A stretch of DNA of 5,661 nucleotides, taken from positions 1 through 5,661 of the forward strand of contig JALWRY010000247.1 in the NCBI GenBank assembly GCA_027080445.1, given 5' to 3'. Shown here piece by piece: positions 1 through 5,661 of the stretch (positions are counted from its first letter, which is position 1; each line of letters opens with the position of its first letter). Below the pieces are notes generated by a model. The model searched no databases. It was not told the origin of the DNA and was given only the letters and a program-made list of their open reading frames with translations. The translations under genes and the position numbers were made by a program. This DNA is from Thiohalobacter sp. Its GTDB lineage: Bacteria; Pseudomonadota; Gammaproteobacteria; DSM-19610.

Positions 1-144
1 GACGACTTCACGTCCTTCAAAAGGGCCGGTAAAACGCAGCTCGGCACAGTCGTTCGTCTGTTCGATCACCAGCCAGGGTAAGCCCGACCTGTCCAGGCAG
101 GCTGAAAAACGCTGGACATCACCACTCAGGGCATCCTGTTGCAC
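1..144 (-). CDS. Unrecognised protein, N-terminal 48 residues (runs off the window edge)
   Basis: This is the only minus-strand frame open from just after mlaA to the window edge; the other two minus frames stop early. It would begin at a GTG only 4 nt after the mlaA TAG stop, the same spacing seen at two other junctions here, which suggests a coupled downstream gene. An AGG lies three bases before the GTG, a weak and close ribosome binding site. The visible peptide starts VQQDALSGDVQRF and later contains LRFTGPFEGREVV. It has no signal peptide or membrane segment and a composition like a soluble cytoplasmic protein, with cysteines at residues 16 and 33. I do not recognise the family and assign no function. 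A plus-strand frame is also open over 2-160, but its Ser/Arg/Cys-rich translation looks like a shadow. The start codon is uncertain; an in-frame TTG lies 15 nt upstream, inside mlaA. Confidence 0.6.
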   Translation of the reverse strand, partial: MQQDALSGDVQRFSACLDRSGLPWLVIEQTNDCAELRFTGPFEGREVV

Positions 145-148
145 CTGC

Positions 149-883
149 CTAGTCGTCAAATAATTCTTCGTCGGAGAAACCATCCTCCGGCGGGTTCCCG
201 TCGTAAATATCGTACCAGCGTTTTTGCCGGTAGGCGGTTCGAACCTGCAGGTAGGCGTCTACAGTACCGGCATCCAGGATGCGCGTGGTTGTCAGCAATT
301 CAGCGCGCTTGTTGACTGTAAACAGGACATACAAGCCGGCCCTTGTCCAGCCACCCGTGTAGCCGCTGACAGGGTCCAGGTACCAGGCAGGTGGCAGACC
401 GGCCGTATCACGTACGGTACTTGGCCCCAGAAAAGGCAACACCAGGTAGGGACCTTCACCGATGCCCCAGACAGCGAAGGTCTGCCCAAAGTCTTCATGG
501 TGTTTAGGCAGACCCCAGTCAGTAGAAACATCCATCAGGCCGGCAACGCCGAATATGCTGTTATAACCGAAACGCATGGCATCGCTGGCCGCCTGTTTCG
601 GTTTCCACTGCAACAGATCGTTAATAATAATAATCGGCTCGTAAATATTACTGAAGGCATTCCCCACACCGGTGCGTACCGGTGACGGGATATATTTCAC
701 GTAGCGTTGGGCAACCGGCTTGAGCAACTTGCGGTCAAGCGTGTCATTGAAGCGGTATACCACGCGGTTCAGTCCTTCCAGGGGATCGTTGACCTGGTCA
801 TAGGGCGAAGTGACCGCGCAGCCTTGCAACAGCAACGCCAGCCCCCCCCAAAATCCACTCAGGATCGATGTTCGTCTGTTCAT
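149..883 (-). CDS. mlaA: MlaA (VacJ) phospholipid-transport outer-membrane lipoprotein
   Basis: MlaA sits in the inner leaflet of the outer membrane and removes phospholipids from the outer leaflet, passing them to periplasmic MlaC and the inner-membrane MlaFEDB transporter. The 244-residue product opens with a lipoprotein signal (Arg3-Arg4, hydrophobic stretch about 7-19, lipobox Leu19-Gln20-Gly21-Cys22). Ala at +2 does not signal inner-membrane retention. Family landmarks follow: DPLEGLNR at 33-40, LKPVA at 54-58, NIYEPIIIINDLLQ at about 79-92, GPYLVLPFLGPSTVRD at 144-159, and a very acidic C-terminal tail from 232. Length is close to the roughly 250 residues usual for the family. I chose the ATG at 883 because a GGTGAG site lies 6 nt upstream; an in-frame ATG at 904 has no such site and would lengthen the signal's N-region. 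The gene follows der after 36 nt. No mlaFEDCB genes are in view. Confidence 0.96.
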   Translation of the reverse strand: MNRRTSILSGFWGGLALLLQGCAVTSPYDQVNDPLEGLNRVVYRFNDTLDRKLLKPVAQRYVKYIPSPVRTGVGNAFSNIYEPIIIINDLLQWKPKQAASDAMRFGYNSIFGVAGLMDVSTDWGLPKHHEDFGQTFAVWGIGEGPYLVLPFLGPSTVRDTAGLPPAWYLDPVSGYTGGWTRAGLYVLFTVNKRAELLTTTRILDAGTVDAYLQVRTAYRQKRWYDIYDGNPPEDGFSDEELFDD

Positions 884-889
884 GTTTTT

Positions 890-895
890 CTCACC
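890..895 (-). promoter_or_regulatory. Ribosome binding site of mlaA
   Basis: GGTGAG on the minus strand ends 6 nt before the ATG at 883, good spacing for a Shine-Dalgarno site. It decides the mlaA start in favour of 883 over the in-frame ATG at 904, which is preceded by AT-rich sequence with no purine-rich site. It lies in the 36-nt der-mlaA gap, the longest non-coding stretch in the window. Confidence 0.75.
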
Positions 896-919
896 CACTC
901 CCATTGAGGTGCATGATTA

Positions 920-2314
920 TTATTGCTTGACGTGACGCAACATCCGCTTGCGCTGGCGCTGTTGACGTGGCGTCAGTTTATTACGCTTGTCCTTGTACGG
1001 GTTGTCCCCGGTCCTGAATTCCAGGCGTATCGGCGTACCTACCAGTTTCAGCGCCTGACGAAAATAATTGTTCAGGTAACGCTTGTACGTGTGCGGCAAA
1101 CGCGATGTCTGGTTACCGTGTATCACAATAACAGGGGGATATTGTCCACCCTGATGCGCATAACGCAACTTGATACGCCGGCCCCGGACCAGCGGCGGCT
1201 GGTGATCGTGTACGGCCTGTTCCAGCAAACGCGTCAGTTCGGCGGTATTCACCTTGATCGAGGCCGCCCGGTGCGCGGTCTTTACCGCCTCGTACAGCTC
1301 ACCTACGCCACTACCGTGCAGGGCGGAGATAAAATAACGTTCGGCAAACCCCAGAAACGGCAAACGCCGGTCCAGCTGGTCGCGGTACCAGTTGCGCTGA
1401 TCATCATCGAGGCCATCCCATTTATTGATGGTCACCACCACCGCCGTGCCGCTTTCCAGTATGTGTCCGGCCAGGGTGGCGTCCTGTTCGGCCACTTCCC
1501 CGGCATGCGCATCCAGCACCAGCAACGCCACATCGGCATCGTTGATCGCCTGCAGCGTCTTGATTACGCTGAATTTCTCGATGGTCTCGTTGACCTTGCT
1601 GCGACGCCTCACGCCGGCGGTATCGATCAGGGTATAAGGCTCGCCGTCCCGCTCAAAATCGATGTAGATGCTGTCGCGCGTAGTACCCGGCTGGTCAAAA
1701 GCGAGTACCCGCTCCTCGCCCAGCATGCGGTTGATCAGGGTCGACTTGCCCACATTGGGACGCCCCACCACGGCAATACGTATGCCCTTGTGATGCCGCT
1801 TTTCCGCTTCGACATGCTCGCTGGAAGGAAAGCCGGCCAGCACCTGGTTAATCAATGTGGTCACACCGTGACCCTGTACTGCGGCAATCGTGGCAGGTTC
1901 CCCCAGGCCCAGTGCATAAGCATCGGCAAGAATGGTGTCGGTATTCTGGCCATCGGCCTTGTTCAGGGCAAGCCTGGCGGGCTTGCCGCTGCGGCGCAGG
2001 CGCTCGGCTATCTGCTCATCACTGAGGTTGATGCCGTCACGCGCATCGAGCAGCAGGATCACTGCATCCGCTTCCTCGACGGCCTGCCAGACCTGGTCAG
2101 CCATCAGGCCATCCAGCCCCTGCTCGTCACCCACCAGGCCACCGGTATCGATCACCAGGTAGGGTCGGTCGCCCACGCGACCATTGCCGTACTGACGATC
2201 GCGTGTCAGACCCGGGTAGTCCGCCACCAGCGCGTCCCGACTGCGGGTGAGCCGGTTAAACAGGGTCGACTTGCCGACATTCGGCCGACCGATCAGTGCG
2301 ATGACAGGCAGCAT
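920..2314 (-). CDS. der: Ribosome-assembly double GTPase Der (EngA)
   Basis: Der is an essential bacterial GTPase with two tandem G domains and a C-terminal KH-like domain; it acts in the cytoplasm in late 50S subunit assembly. Both G domains look complete in this 464-residue protein. G domain 1 has its P-loop GRPNVGKST at 9-17, DTGG at 56-59 and NKAD at 118-121. G domain 2 has the same P-loop at 184-192, PGTTRD at 209-214, DTAG at 231-234 and NKWD at 297-300. The KH-like domain covers about 352-440 and ends in a basic Lys/Arg-rich tail, typical of the family. The linker between the G domains (about 160-178) is short; E. coli Der is about 490 residues and most of the difference falls here. 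The ATG at 2314 gives the canonical N-terminus, with the P-loop starting at residue 9. It lies 4 nt after the bamB stop with only a weak GAG upstream, so coupling to bamB translation is likely. Confidence 0.98.
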   Translation of the reverse strand: MLPVIALIGRPNVGKSTLFNRLTRSRDALVADYPGLTRDRQYGNGRVGDRPYLVIDTGGLVGDEQGLDGLMADQVWQAVEEADAVILLLDARDGINLSDEQIAERLRRSGKPARLALNKADGQNTDTILADAYALGLGEPATIAAVQGHGVTTLINQVLAGFPSSEHVEAEKRHHKGIRIAVVGRPNVGKSTLINRMLGEERVLAFDQPGTTRDSIYIDFERDGEPYTLIDTAGVRRRSKVNETIEKFSVIKTLQAINDADVALLVLDAHAGEVAEQDATLAGHILESGTAVVVTINKWDGLDDDQRNWYRDQLDRRLPFLGFAERYFISALHGSGVGELYEAVKTAHRAASIKVNTAELTRLLEQAVHDHQPPLVRGRRIKLRYAHQGGQYPPVIVIHGNQTSRLPHTYKRYLNNYFRQALKLVGTPIRLEFRTGDNPYKDKRNKLTPRQQRQRKRMLRHVKQ

Positions 2315-2318
2315 GCTT

Positions 2319-3473
2319 CTACTCGACGGGCGACAACCGGTACATTACCAGTTCACCGCCGGCGCCCAGCACCAGCAGGCGGTCATCCAGTGCAACCGGG
2401 GGCTCCAGAATACCGGCACGATCCACCCGCTGACGGCCGGAAATCGCACCGTCGATGAGGGATAACAGGTGGACATAACCTTCAAAGTCACCGACTGCCA
2501 CGTAACCTTCCGCCACCACTGGCCCGGTCAGTGCACGGCGTTGCAGGTCACTGTTCTTCCACAGAGAGGCGCCGGTGCGACGATCCAGCGCCCATACATT
2601 ACTCAGCTCGTCGGTGACATAGACCTGCTGAAAATCGACCGCCATGCCCGCATAAGCCGACATATCGCGACTCCACAGCAAGCGACCGTTCTGGAGCGAT
2701 ACCGCAGCGAGTTGTCCCTGGAAACTGACCACGTAGAGCACATCGTCACGCACCACCGGATCGGCGTCGACGTCCACCATACGCTGTAACTCGGAACGGC
2801 CACTCGGCACAGCAATGACCGCCTCCCATAGTTGACGACCGGAACGGGCATCGAGCGCCACCATCTTGCCACTGGCAAAACCGGCCAACACCACACCATC
2901 CGTGATGAGCGGTGTACTGGTACCGCGCAATGACAACACCGGCACAGTGCGGTCATGCACCCAGATACGTTTTCCGCTGTCGGCCTTCAGCCCGGTCAGG
3001 TTTCCGTCCACAGTCTGTACGATAATGACGCCTTCGTAGCGCTGCGGTACTGAAAGTACTTCGCTGGAAACCTGCGATGTCCAGAGTAACTTGCCATTTT
3101 TGGCGTCAAGCGCAAGCACACGCGCATCACTGGTGCCCAGTAGTACCAGACCTTCATCTACCCCGGGGCCTGCGGATACCTGCACACCGGTCTTGCTGCG
3201 CCAGATAAGCTTGCCATCATCCAGCTTATAAGCACTTGCCCGCCCCTTGCGGTCAACCGTGTAGACACGATCGCCCTGAACGGCCGGTACCAGCTTGACC
3301 CGTTGCCCGTCGGTACCGACGCCGGTATCGCGACTCCATAATTCATCCAGGCGCACCTGCTCATCAAACTTTTTCAGTTTGGCGGGGGGTTCACTGTTAT
3401 CTTTATCCCCGAACCACGAGCAGCCACTGAGCAGGGCCAGTGACAGCACAACAGAAATGACGCCCCGTATCAT
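2319..3473 (-). CDS. bamB: BamB, outer-membrane assembly lipoprotein (beta-propeller)
   Basis: BamB is a periplasm-facing lipoprotein of the Bam complex, which folds beta-barrel proteins into the outer membrane; it binds POTRA domains of BamA. The 384-residue protein has a lipoprotein signal with lipobox Leu15-Ser16-Gly17-Cys18 and Ser at +2, consistent with outer-membrane sorting. The rest is a series of PQQ-like beta-propeller repeats, visible as recurring 'D-x-x-x-G-x-x-x-W' units with Trp at 91, 131, 171, 216, 267 and 305. The LSLRG segment (180-184) and DVD (234-236) match the two loops known in E. coli BamB to contact BamA, so BamA binding is probably retained. Length is near the usual 390. 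Its ATG overlaps the yfgM stop as ATGA, with no good Shine-Dalgarno site, which points to translational coupling. yfgM upstream and der downstream are its usual neighbours. Confidence 0.98.
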   Translation of the reverse strand: MIRGVISVVLSLALLSGCSWFGDKDNSEPPAKLKKFDEQVRLDELWSRDTGVGTDGQRVKLVPAVQGDRVYTVDRKGRASAYKLDDGKLIWRSKTGVQVSAGPGVDEGLVLLGTSDARVLALDAKNGKLLWTSQVSSEVLSVPQRYEGVIIVQTVDGNLTGLKADSGKRIWVHDRTVPVLSLRGTSTPLITDGVVLAGFASGKMVALDARSGRQLWEAVIAVPSGRSELQRMVDVDADPVVRDDVLYVVSFQGQLAAVSLQNGRLLWSRDMSAYAGMAVDFQQVYVTDELSNVWALDRRTGASLWKNSDLQRRALTGPVVAEGYVAVGDFEGYVHLLSLIDGAISGRQRVDRAGILEPPVALDDRLLVLGAGGELVMYRLSPVE

Positions 3474-4120
3474 TGTGATGCGCTGTCCGCGCCGGCCAGG
3501 TTTTCATACTTCACCCGCAAATACGTCACGTTGGGCGCATCCGGCGGGAACGCGGCAAGTGCGTCACGGTATGCCTCAGCCGCACGTTTTGTTTCACCTT
3601 TGGCAAAGGCCAGGTCACCCTTCAACTCGGTATAGACAGCGCTGTACTCACCGGCATCGGTGACCTGTGACATCAGCTTTTCTGCCTGATCGTAGGCCTT
3701 CTCGTCAATCAGCGCACGAACCAGGCGGGTACGCGCCGTATTGGCCATCTGCGGTGTTTTGGCATGTTCCAGCGCCCACTCGAGCTGGCCCTGTGCCGCC
3801 GCCATCTTGCCATCCTGCACCTCCAGTTTGGCCAGCATCAACGCGGCCAGCGGCGCATAACCGGAACCGGTGTGATTACTGATCAGCTCGTTGGCCTGGC
3901 TGCGCGCCAGTTCTATCTTGTTCTGGTTGAGTGCGGACTGCATCTGGGCATAGACGTTGGACGCATTCTGCGCCTGGGTATCTTTCCAGTTTATCCAGGC
4001 CTTGCCCCCGAATAACAGGGTAAGTCCCAGCAGTACGCCGGTGATCAACGAACTACCGTTATCTTTCCACCATTTTTTCAGGTTCTCGATTTGTTCTTTT
4101 TCCGACGTATTAACGTCCAT
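3470..4120 (-). CDS. yfgM: YfgM-type membrane-anchored TPR protein, SecYEG/PpiD partner
   Basis: YfgM is an inner-membrane protein with a large periplasmic domain. In E. coli it associates with the SecYEG translocon and the chaperone PpiD and is thought to help newly exported proteins. The 216-residue product (E. coli about 206) has a short charged cytoplasmic N-terminus with a WWKDNG segment at 17-22, one transmembrane helix at about 23-39, and an Ala-rich helical region from about 50 to 205 resembling tetratricopeptide repeats (TPR_21-type family). Helix pairs such as YDQAEKLM at 143-150 and GETKRAAEAYRDALAAFP at 175-192 fit TPR spacing. The ATG at 4120 is preceded by GAGGAG with 8-nt spacing and gives the family-like N-terminus; an in-frame GTG at 4147 is disfavoured. 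The start lies inside the hisS end (11-nt overlap), and its stop overlaps the bamB start. Assignment rests on membrane topology, TPR-like sequence and position between hisS and bamB. Confidence 0.94.
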   Translation of the reverse strand: MDVNTSEKEQIENLKKWWKDNGSSLITGVLLGLTLLFGGKAWINWKDTQAQNASNVYAQMQSALNQNKIELARSQANELISNHTGSGYAPLAALMLAKLEVQDGKMAAAQGQLEWALEHAKTPQMANTARTRLVRALIDEKAYDQAEKLMSQVTDAGEYSAVYTELKGDLAFAKGETKRAAEAYRDALAAFPPDAPNVTYLRVKYENLAGADSASQ

Positions 4121-5414
4121 CGGATACTCTCCTCGTTGTGTTATCACTCAATGTCTCTGCGAAATACCCGGCGAGATCGGTAAATGCCACGGATTGCTGC
4201 TCACCGCGGTCCCGCAACGGTTTGATACCCGCCTCGCCCCGCGCGACTTCATCCTCGCCAATCACCAGCGCGTAGCGCGCACCGCTGCGATCGGCCTTTT
4301 TGAACTGGCTCTTGAAACTGCCGCCACCGCAATGGGTTTGTATCCGTAACCACGGCAAGGCGTCCCGCAGGCGTTCGGCCATCAAAAGCCCCTCGCGTTG
4401 CGCCGTATCCCCCATGGCGACCAGGTACAGGTGCGGGGCGCTGTCGGGAAATACGGCCTGCTGATTTTCCAGCAGCGCGATCAGCCGCTCAAGCCCCATG
4501 GCAAAACCCACGGCCGGCGTCGCCTTCCCGCCCAGGTAGTCCACCAGGGCATCGTAGCGCCCGCCGGCGCAAACCGTACCCTGGGCGCCGAGCTGGTCAG
4601 TGACCCATTCAAAAACCGTCCGGCCATAGTAATCAAGCCCGCGCACCAGCCGCGGGTTGATCTCGTAGTCCACACCGGCTGCATCGAGCAAAGCCAGCAA
4701 GGCATCAAAGTGCGCCTTTGAATCCTCATCGATGTAGTCGGACAGGCGCGGGGCATCCCCGAGCAGTGCCTGTACATCCGGATTTTTACTGTCGAGGATA
4801 CGCAGCGGGTTCGTTTCCAGGCGTCGCTGACTGTCGGCGTCGAGCTGCTCGAAATGCGCCTGTAAATACTCGACCAGCGCTCCCTTGAATGCCGCACGCG
4901 CTTCTACGGTACCCAGTGAATTCAGCTGCAGGACAAGATCACGCAAGCCAAGACGTTTCCACAGGCGTGCGGTCATAATAAGCAACTCGGCATCGATGTC
5001 GGGGCCTTCCAGGCCAAACACCTCGACACCGACCTGATAGAACTGGCGATAACGCCCTTTCTGCGGCCGCTCGTGACGGAACATCGGGCCGGTATACCAG
5101 AGTCGTTGCACCTGGTTGTTGATCAACCCGTGTTGTATACAGGCACGCACGCAACTGGCGGTACCTTCCGGACGCAGCGTCAGGCTGTCACCGTTACGGT
5201 CGGTGAAGGTATACATTTCCTTTTCGACGATGTCCGTGACTTCGCCGATGGAACGCTTGAAGAGTTCCGTTTTTTCAACCACAGGCATGCGTATTTCGCG
5301 ATAGCCGTAGGCCGCCAGTACAGCGCGCAGCGTATCTTCCACAAACTGCCAGACCGGCGTCTGCTCCGGCAAAATATCGTTCATGCCGCGAATGGCTTGC
5401 AGGGTATTGGACAT
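4110..5414 (-). CDS. hisS: Histidine-tRNA ligase (class II)
   Basis: HisS attaches histidine to tRNA-His using ATP in the cytoplasm. The 434-residue protein (E. coli 424) carries the full class II set. It has an N-terminal AIRGMNDILP at 7-16, RPEGTASCVRA at 81-91, motif 2 around FRHERPQKGRYRQF at 112-125 (Arg113, Glu115, Arg121), and the two HisRS signature segments LVRGLDYYGRTVFEW at 256-270 (Arg258 equivalent to the catalytic arginine) and CAGGRYD at 282-288. Motif 3 is GFAMGLERL at 303-311 with Arg310. The anticodon-binding domain runs from about 328 to 420, followed by a short polar tail. I chose the ATG at 5414 because it yields the standard N-terminus. The open frame extends upstream to 5486, but that part overlaps rodZ and does not resemble HisRS. 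A weak GGAA lies 10 nt upstream, and the rodZ stop is only 4 nt away. The 3' end overlaps yfgM by 11 nt. Confidence 0.99.
   Translation of the reverse strand: MSNTLQAIRGMNDILPEQTPVWQFVEDTLRAVLAAYGYREIRMPVVEKTELFKRSIGEVTDIVEKEMYTFTDRNGDSLTLRPEGTASCVRACIQHGLINNQVQRLWYTGPMFRHERPQKGRYRQFYQVGVEVFGLEGPDIDAELLIMTARLWKRLGLRDLVLQLNSLGTVEARAAFKGALVEYLQAHFEQLDADSQRRLETNPLRILDSKNPDVQALLGDAPRLSDYIDEDSKAHFDALLALLDAAGVDYEINPRLVRGLDYYGRTVFEWVTDQLGAQGTVCAGGRYDALVDYLGGKATPAVGFAMGLERLIALLENQQAVFPDSAPHLYLVAMGDTAQREGLLMAERLRDALPWLRIQTHCGGGSFKSQFKKADRSGARYALVIGEDEVARGEAGIKPLRDRGEQQSVAFTDLAGYFAETLSDNTTRRVSDGR
4129..4134 (-). promoter_or_regulatory. Ribosome binding site of yfgM, inside the hisS coding end
   Basis: GAGGAG on the minus strand sits 8 nt before the yfgM ATG at 4120 and within the last codons of hisS. 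It is the strongest Shine-Dalgarno match in the window. It supports the 4120 start over the in-frame GTG at 4147, and suggests yfgM can recruit ribosomes independently as well as through re-initiation from hisS. Confidence 0.8.
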
Positions 5415-5418
5415 ACGT

Positions 5419-5661
5419 TCAGTGTTCCAGCTTGATACGCGCGACCTTGCCACGCTGATACGGGGTAATATCAAAAGGTTTTCCACGCCAGGACATAGCT
5501 ACCGCCGGGGCATTACCCAGCAGTATATCAATCGGCGGGTCCGCCCTGATGGTGCGTTGTGTTCCCGCGTGTTGTGTACCGACAACCAGTTTACGGTCCC
5601 GGGATTTTATTTCCACCCAGCTATCCTGTGAAAACCGCAGCGTAAGTGCTGCCGGCCCTGT
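5419..5661 (-). CDS. rodZ: RodZ C-terminal domain (3' end of gene; 5' part outside the window)
   Basis: RodZ is a bitopic inner-membrane protein that binds MreB in the cytoplasm and couples it to the cell-elongation machinery; its C-terminal part lies in the periplasm. Only the last 80 residues are visible. They match the C-terminal beta-rich DUF4115-type domain: LTLRFSQDSWVEIK at 6-19, then a Gly-containing turn, the very characteristic LLGNAPAVAMSWRGKPFD segment at about 48-65, and a closing TPYQRGKVARIKLE. The N-terminal helix-turn-helix domain, transmembrane helix and linker are not in the window. The TGA stop is followed after 4 nt by the hisS ATG. In E. coli and Pseudomonas ispG lies between these two genes, and it is absent here. 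The position next to hisS supports the name. Confidence 0.93.
   Translation of the reverse strand, partial: TGPAALTLRFSQDSWVEIKSRDRKLVVGTQHAGTQRTIRADPPIDILLGNAPAVAMSWRGKPFDITPYQRGKVARIKLEH

Noticed and set aside
224..685. Plus-strand open frame of 153 codons inside mlaA
   Set aside because: It is antisense to a clear MlaA coding sequence, with no recognisable domain and no supporting ribosome binding site.
884..904. Alternative mlaA start at the upstream ATG (904)
   Set aside because: It has no ribosome binding site, whereas the ATG at 883 has GGTGAG at 6 nt and gives a standard lipoprotein signal peptide.
884..919. Possible hairpin or terminator in the der-mlaA gap
   Set aside because: On the minus strand CACC could pair with GGTG of the mlaA ribosome binding site, but the stem is only 4 bp with a 12-nt loop and there is no U-run after it. 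It is too weak to call a terminator or translational switch.
923..2458. A 511-codon plus-strand open frame opposite der and the end of bamB
   Set aside because: It lies wholly antisense to two well-conserved genes, its translation shows no recognisable domain, and long antisense open frames are expected from the codon bias of GC-rich genes. It crosses the der-bamB boundary, which argues it is a shadow.
5415..5486. N-terminal extension of HisS upstream of 5414
   Set aside because: The extra 24 residues overlap the rodZ coding end in another frame and do not resemble HisRS, whose usual N-terminus begins at the 5414 ATG.
1..5661. Mobile elements, CRISPR arrays, tRNA/rRNA genes, riboswitches, direct repeats
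   Set aside because: Looked for by eye and not seen. The window is almost completely filled by conserved protein-coding genes on one strand.

Overview
The window is a compact, single-direction stretch of chromosome, with every gene on the minus strand. It carries a conserved core gene cluster of a gammaproteobacterium. The order rodZ, hisS, yfgM, bamB, der is a well-known gammaproteobacterial neighbourhood. The protein sequences look like a non-enteric lineage: the MlaA is not of the enterobacterial form, Der has a short inter-domain linker, and base composition is moderately GC-rich. I cannot name a genus from this alone.

Layout in the direction of transcription (high to low coordinates): the 3' end of rodZ (cut by the window edge), hisS, yfgM, bamB, der, mlaA, and the 5' end of an unrecognised gene that runs off the low-coordinate edge. 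There is almost no intergenic DNA. The junctions are 4 nt, an 11-nt overlap, a 4-nt ATGA overlap, 4 nt, 36 nt and 4 nt. No promoter or terminator is convincing inside the window, so the genes are probably co-transcribed from a promoter upstream of rodZ, with heavy translational coupling. The 36-nt der-mlaA gap is the only place with room for a separate control element, and it holds a good ribosome binding site for mlaA.

Functionally the cluster mixes translation and cell-envelope growth. HisS charges tRNA-His and Der is a double GTPase of 50S ribosome assembly. RodZ links MreB to the elongation machinery, YfgM is an inner-membrane partner of the SecYEG/PpiD export site, BamB is a lipoprotein of the outer-membrane beta-barrel assembly complex, and MlaA is the outer-membrane lipoprotein that removes misplaced phospholipid. 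All six recognised genes appear intact wherever they are fully visible, with their catalytic or family motifs in place.

I found no mobile element, CRISPR array, RNA gene, repeat family or clear new system. The points worth a second look are modest: ispG is absent from its usual place between rodZ and hisS, mlaA is added after der, and an unnamed reading frame appears to be coupled to mlaA.
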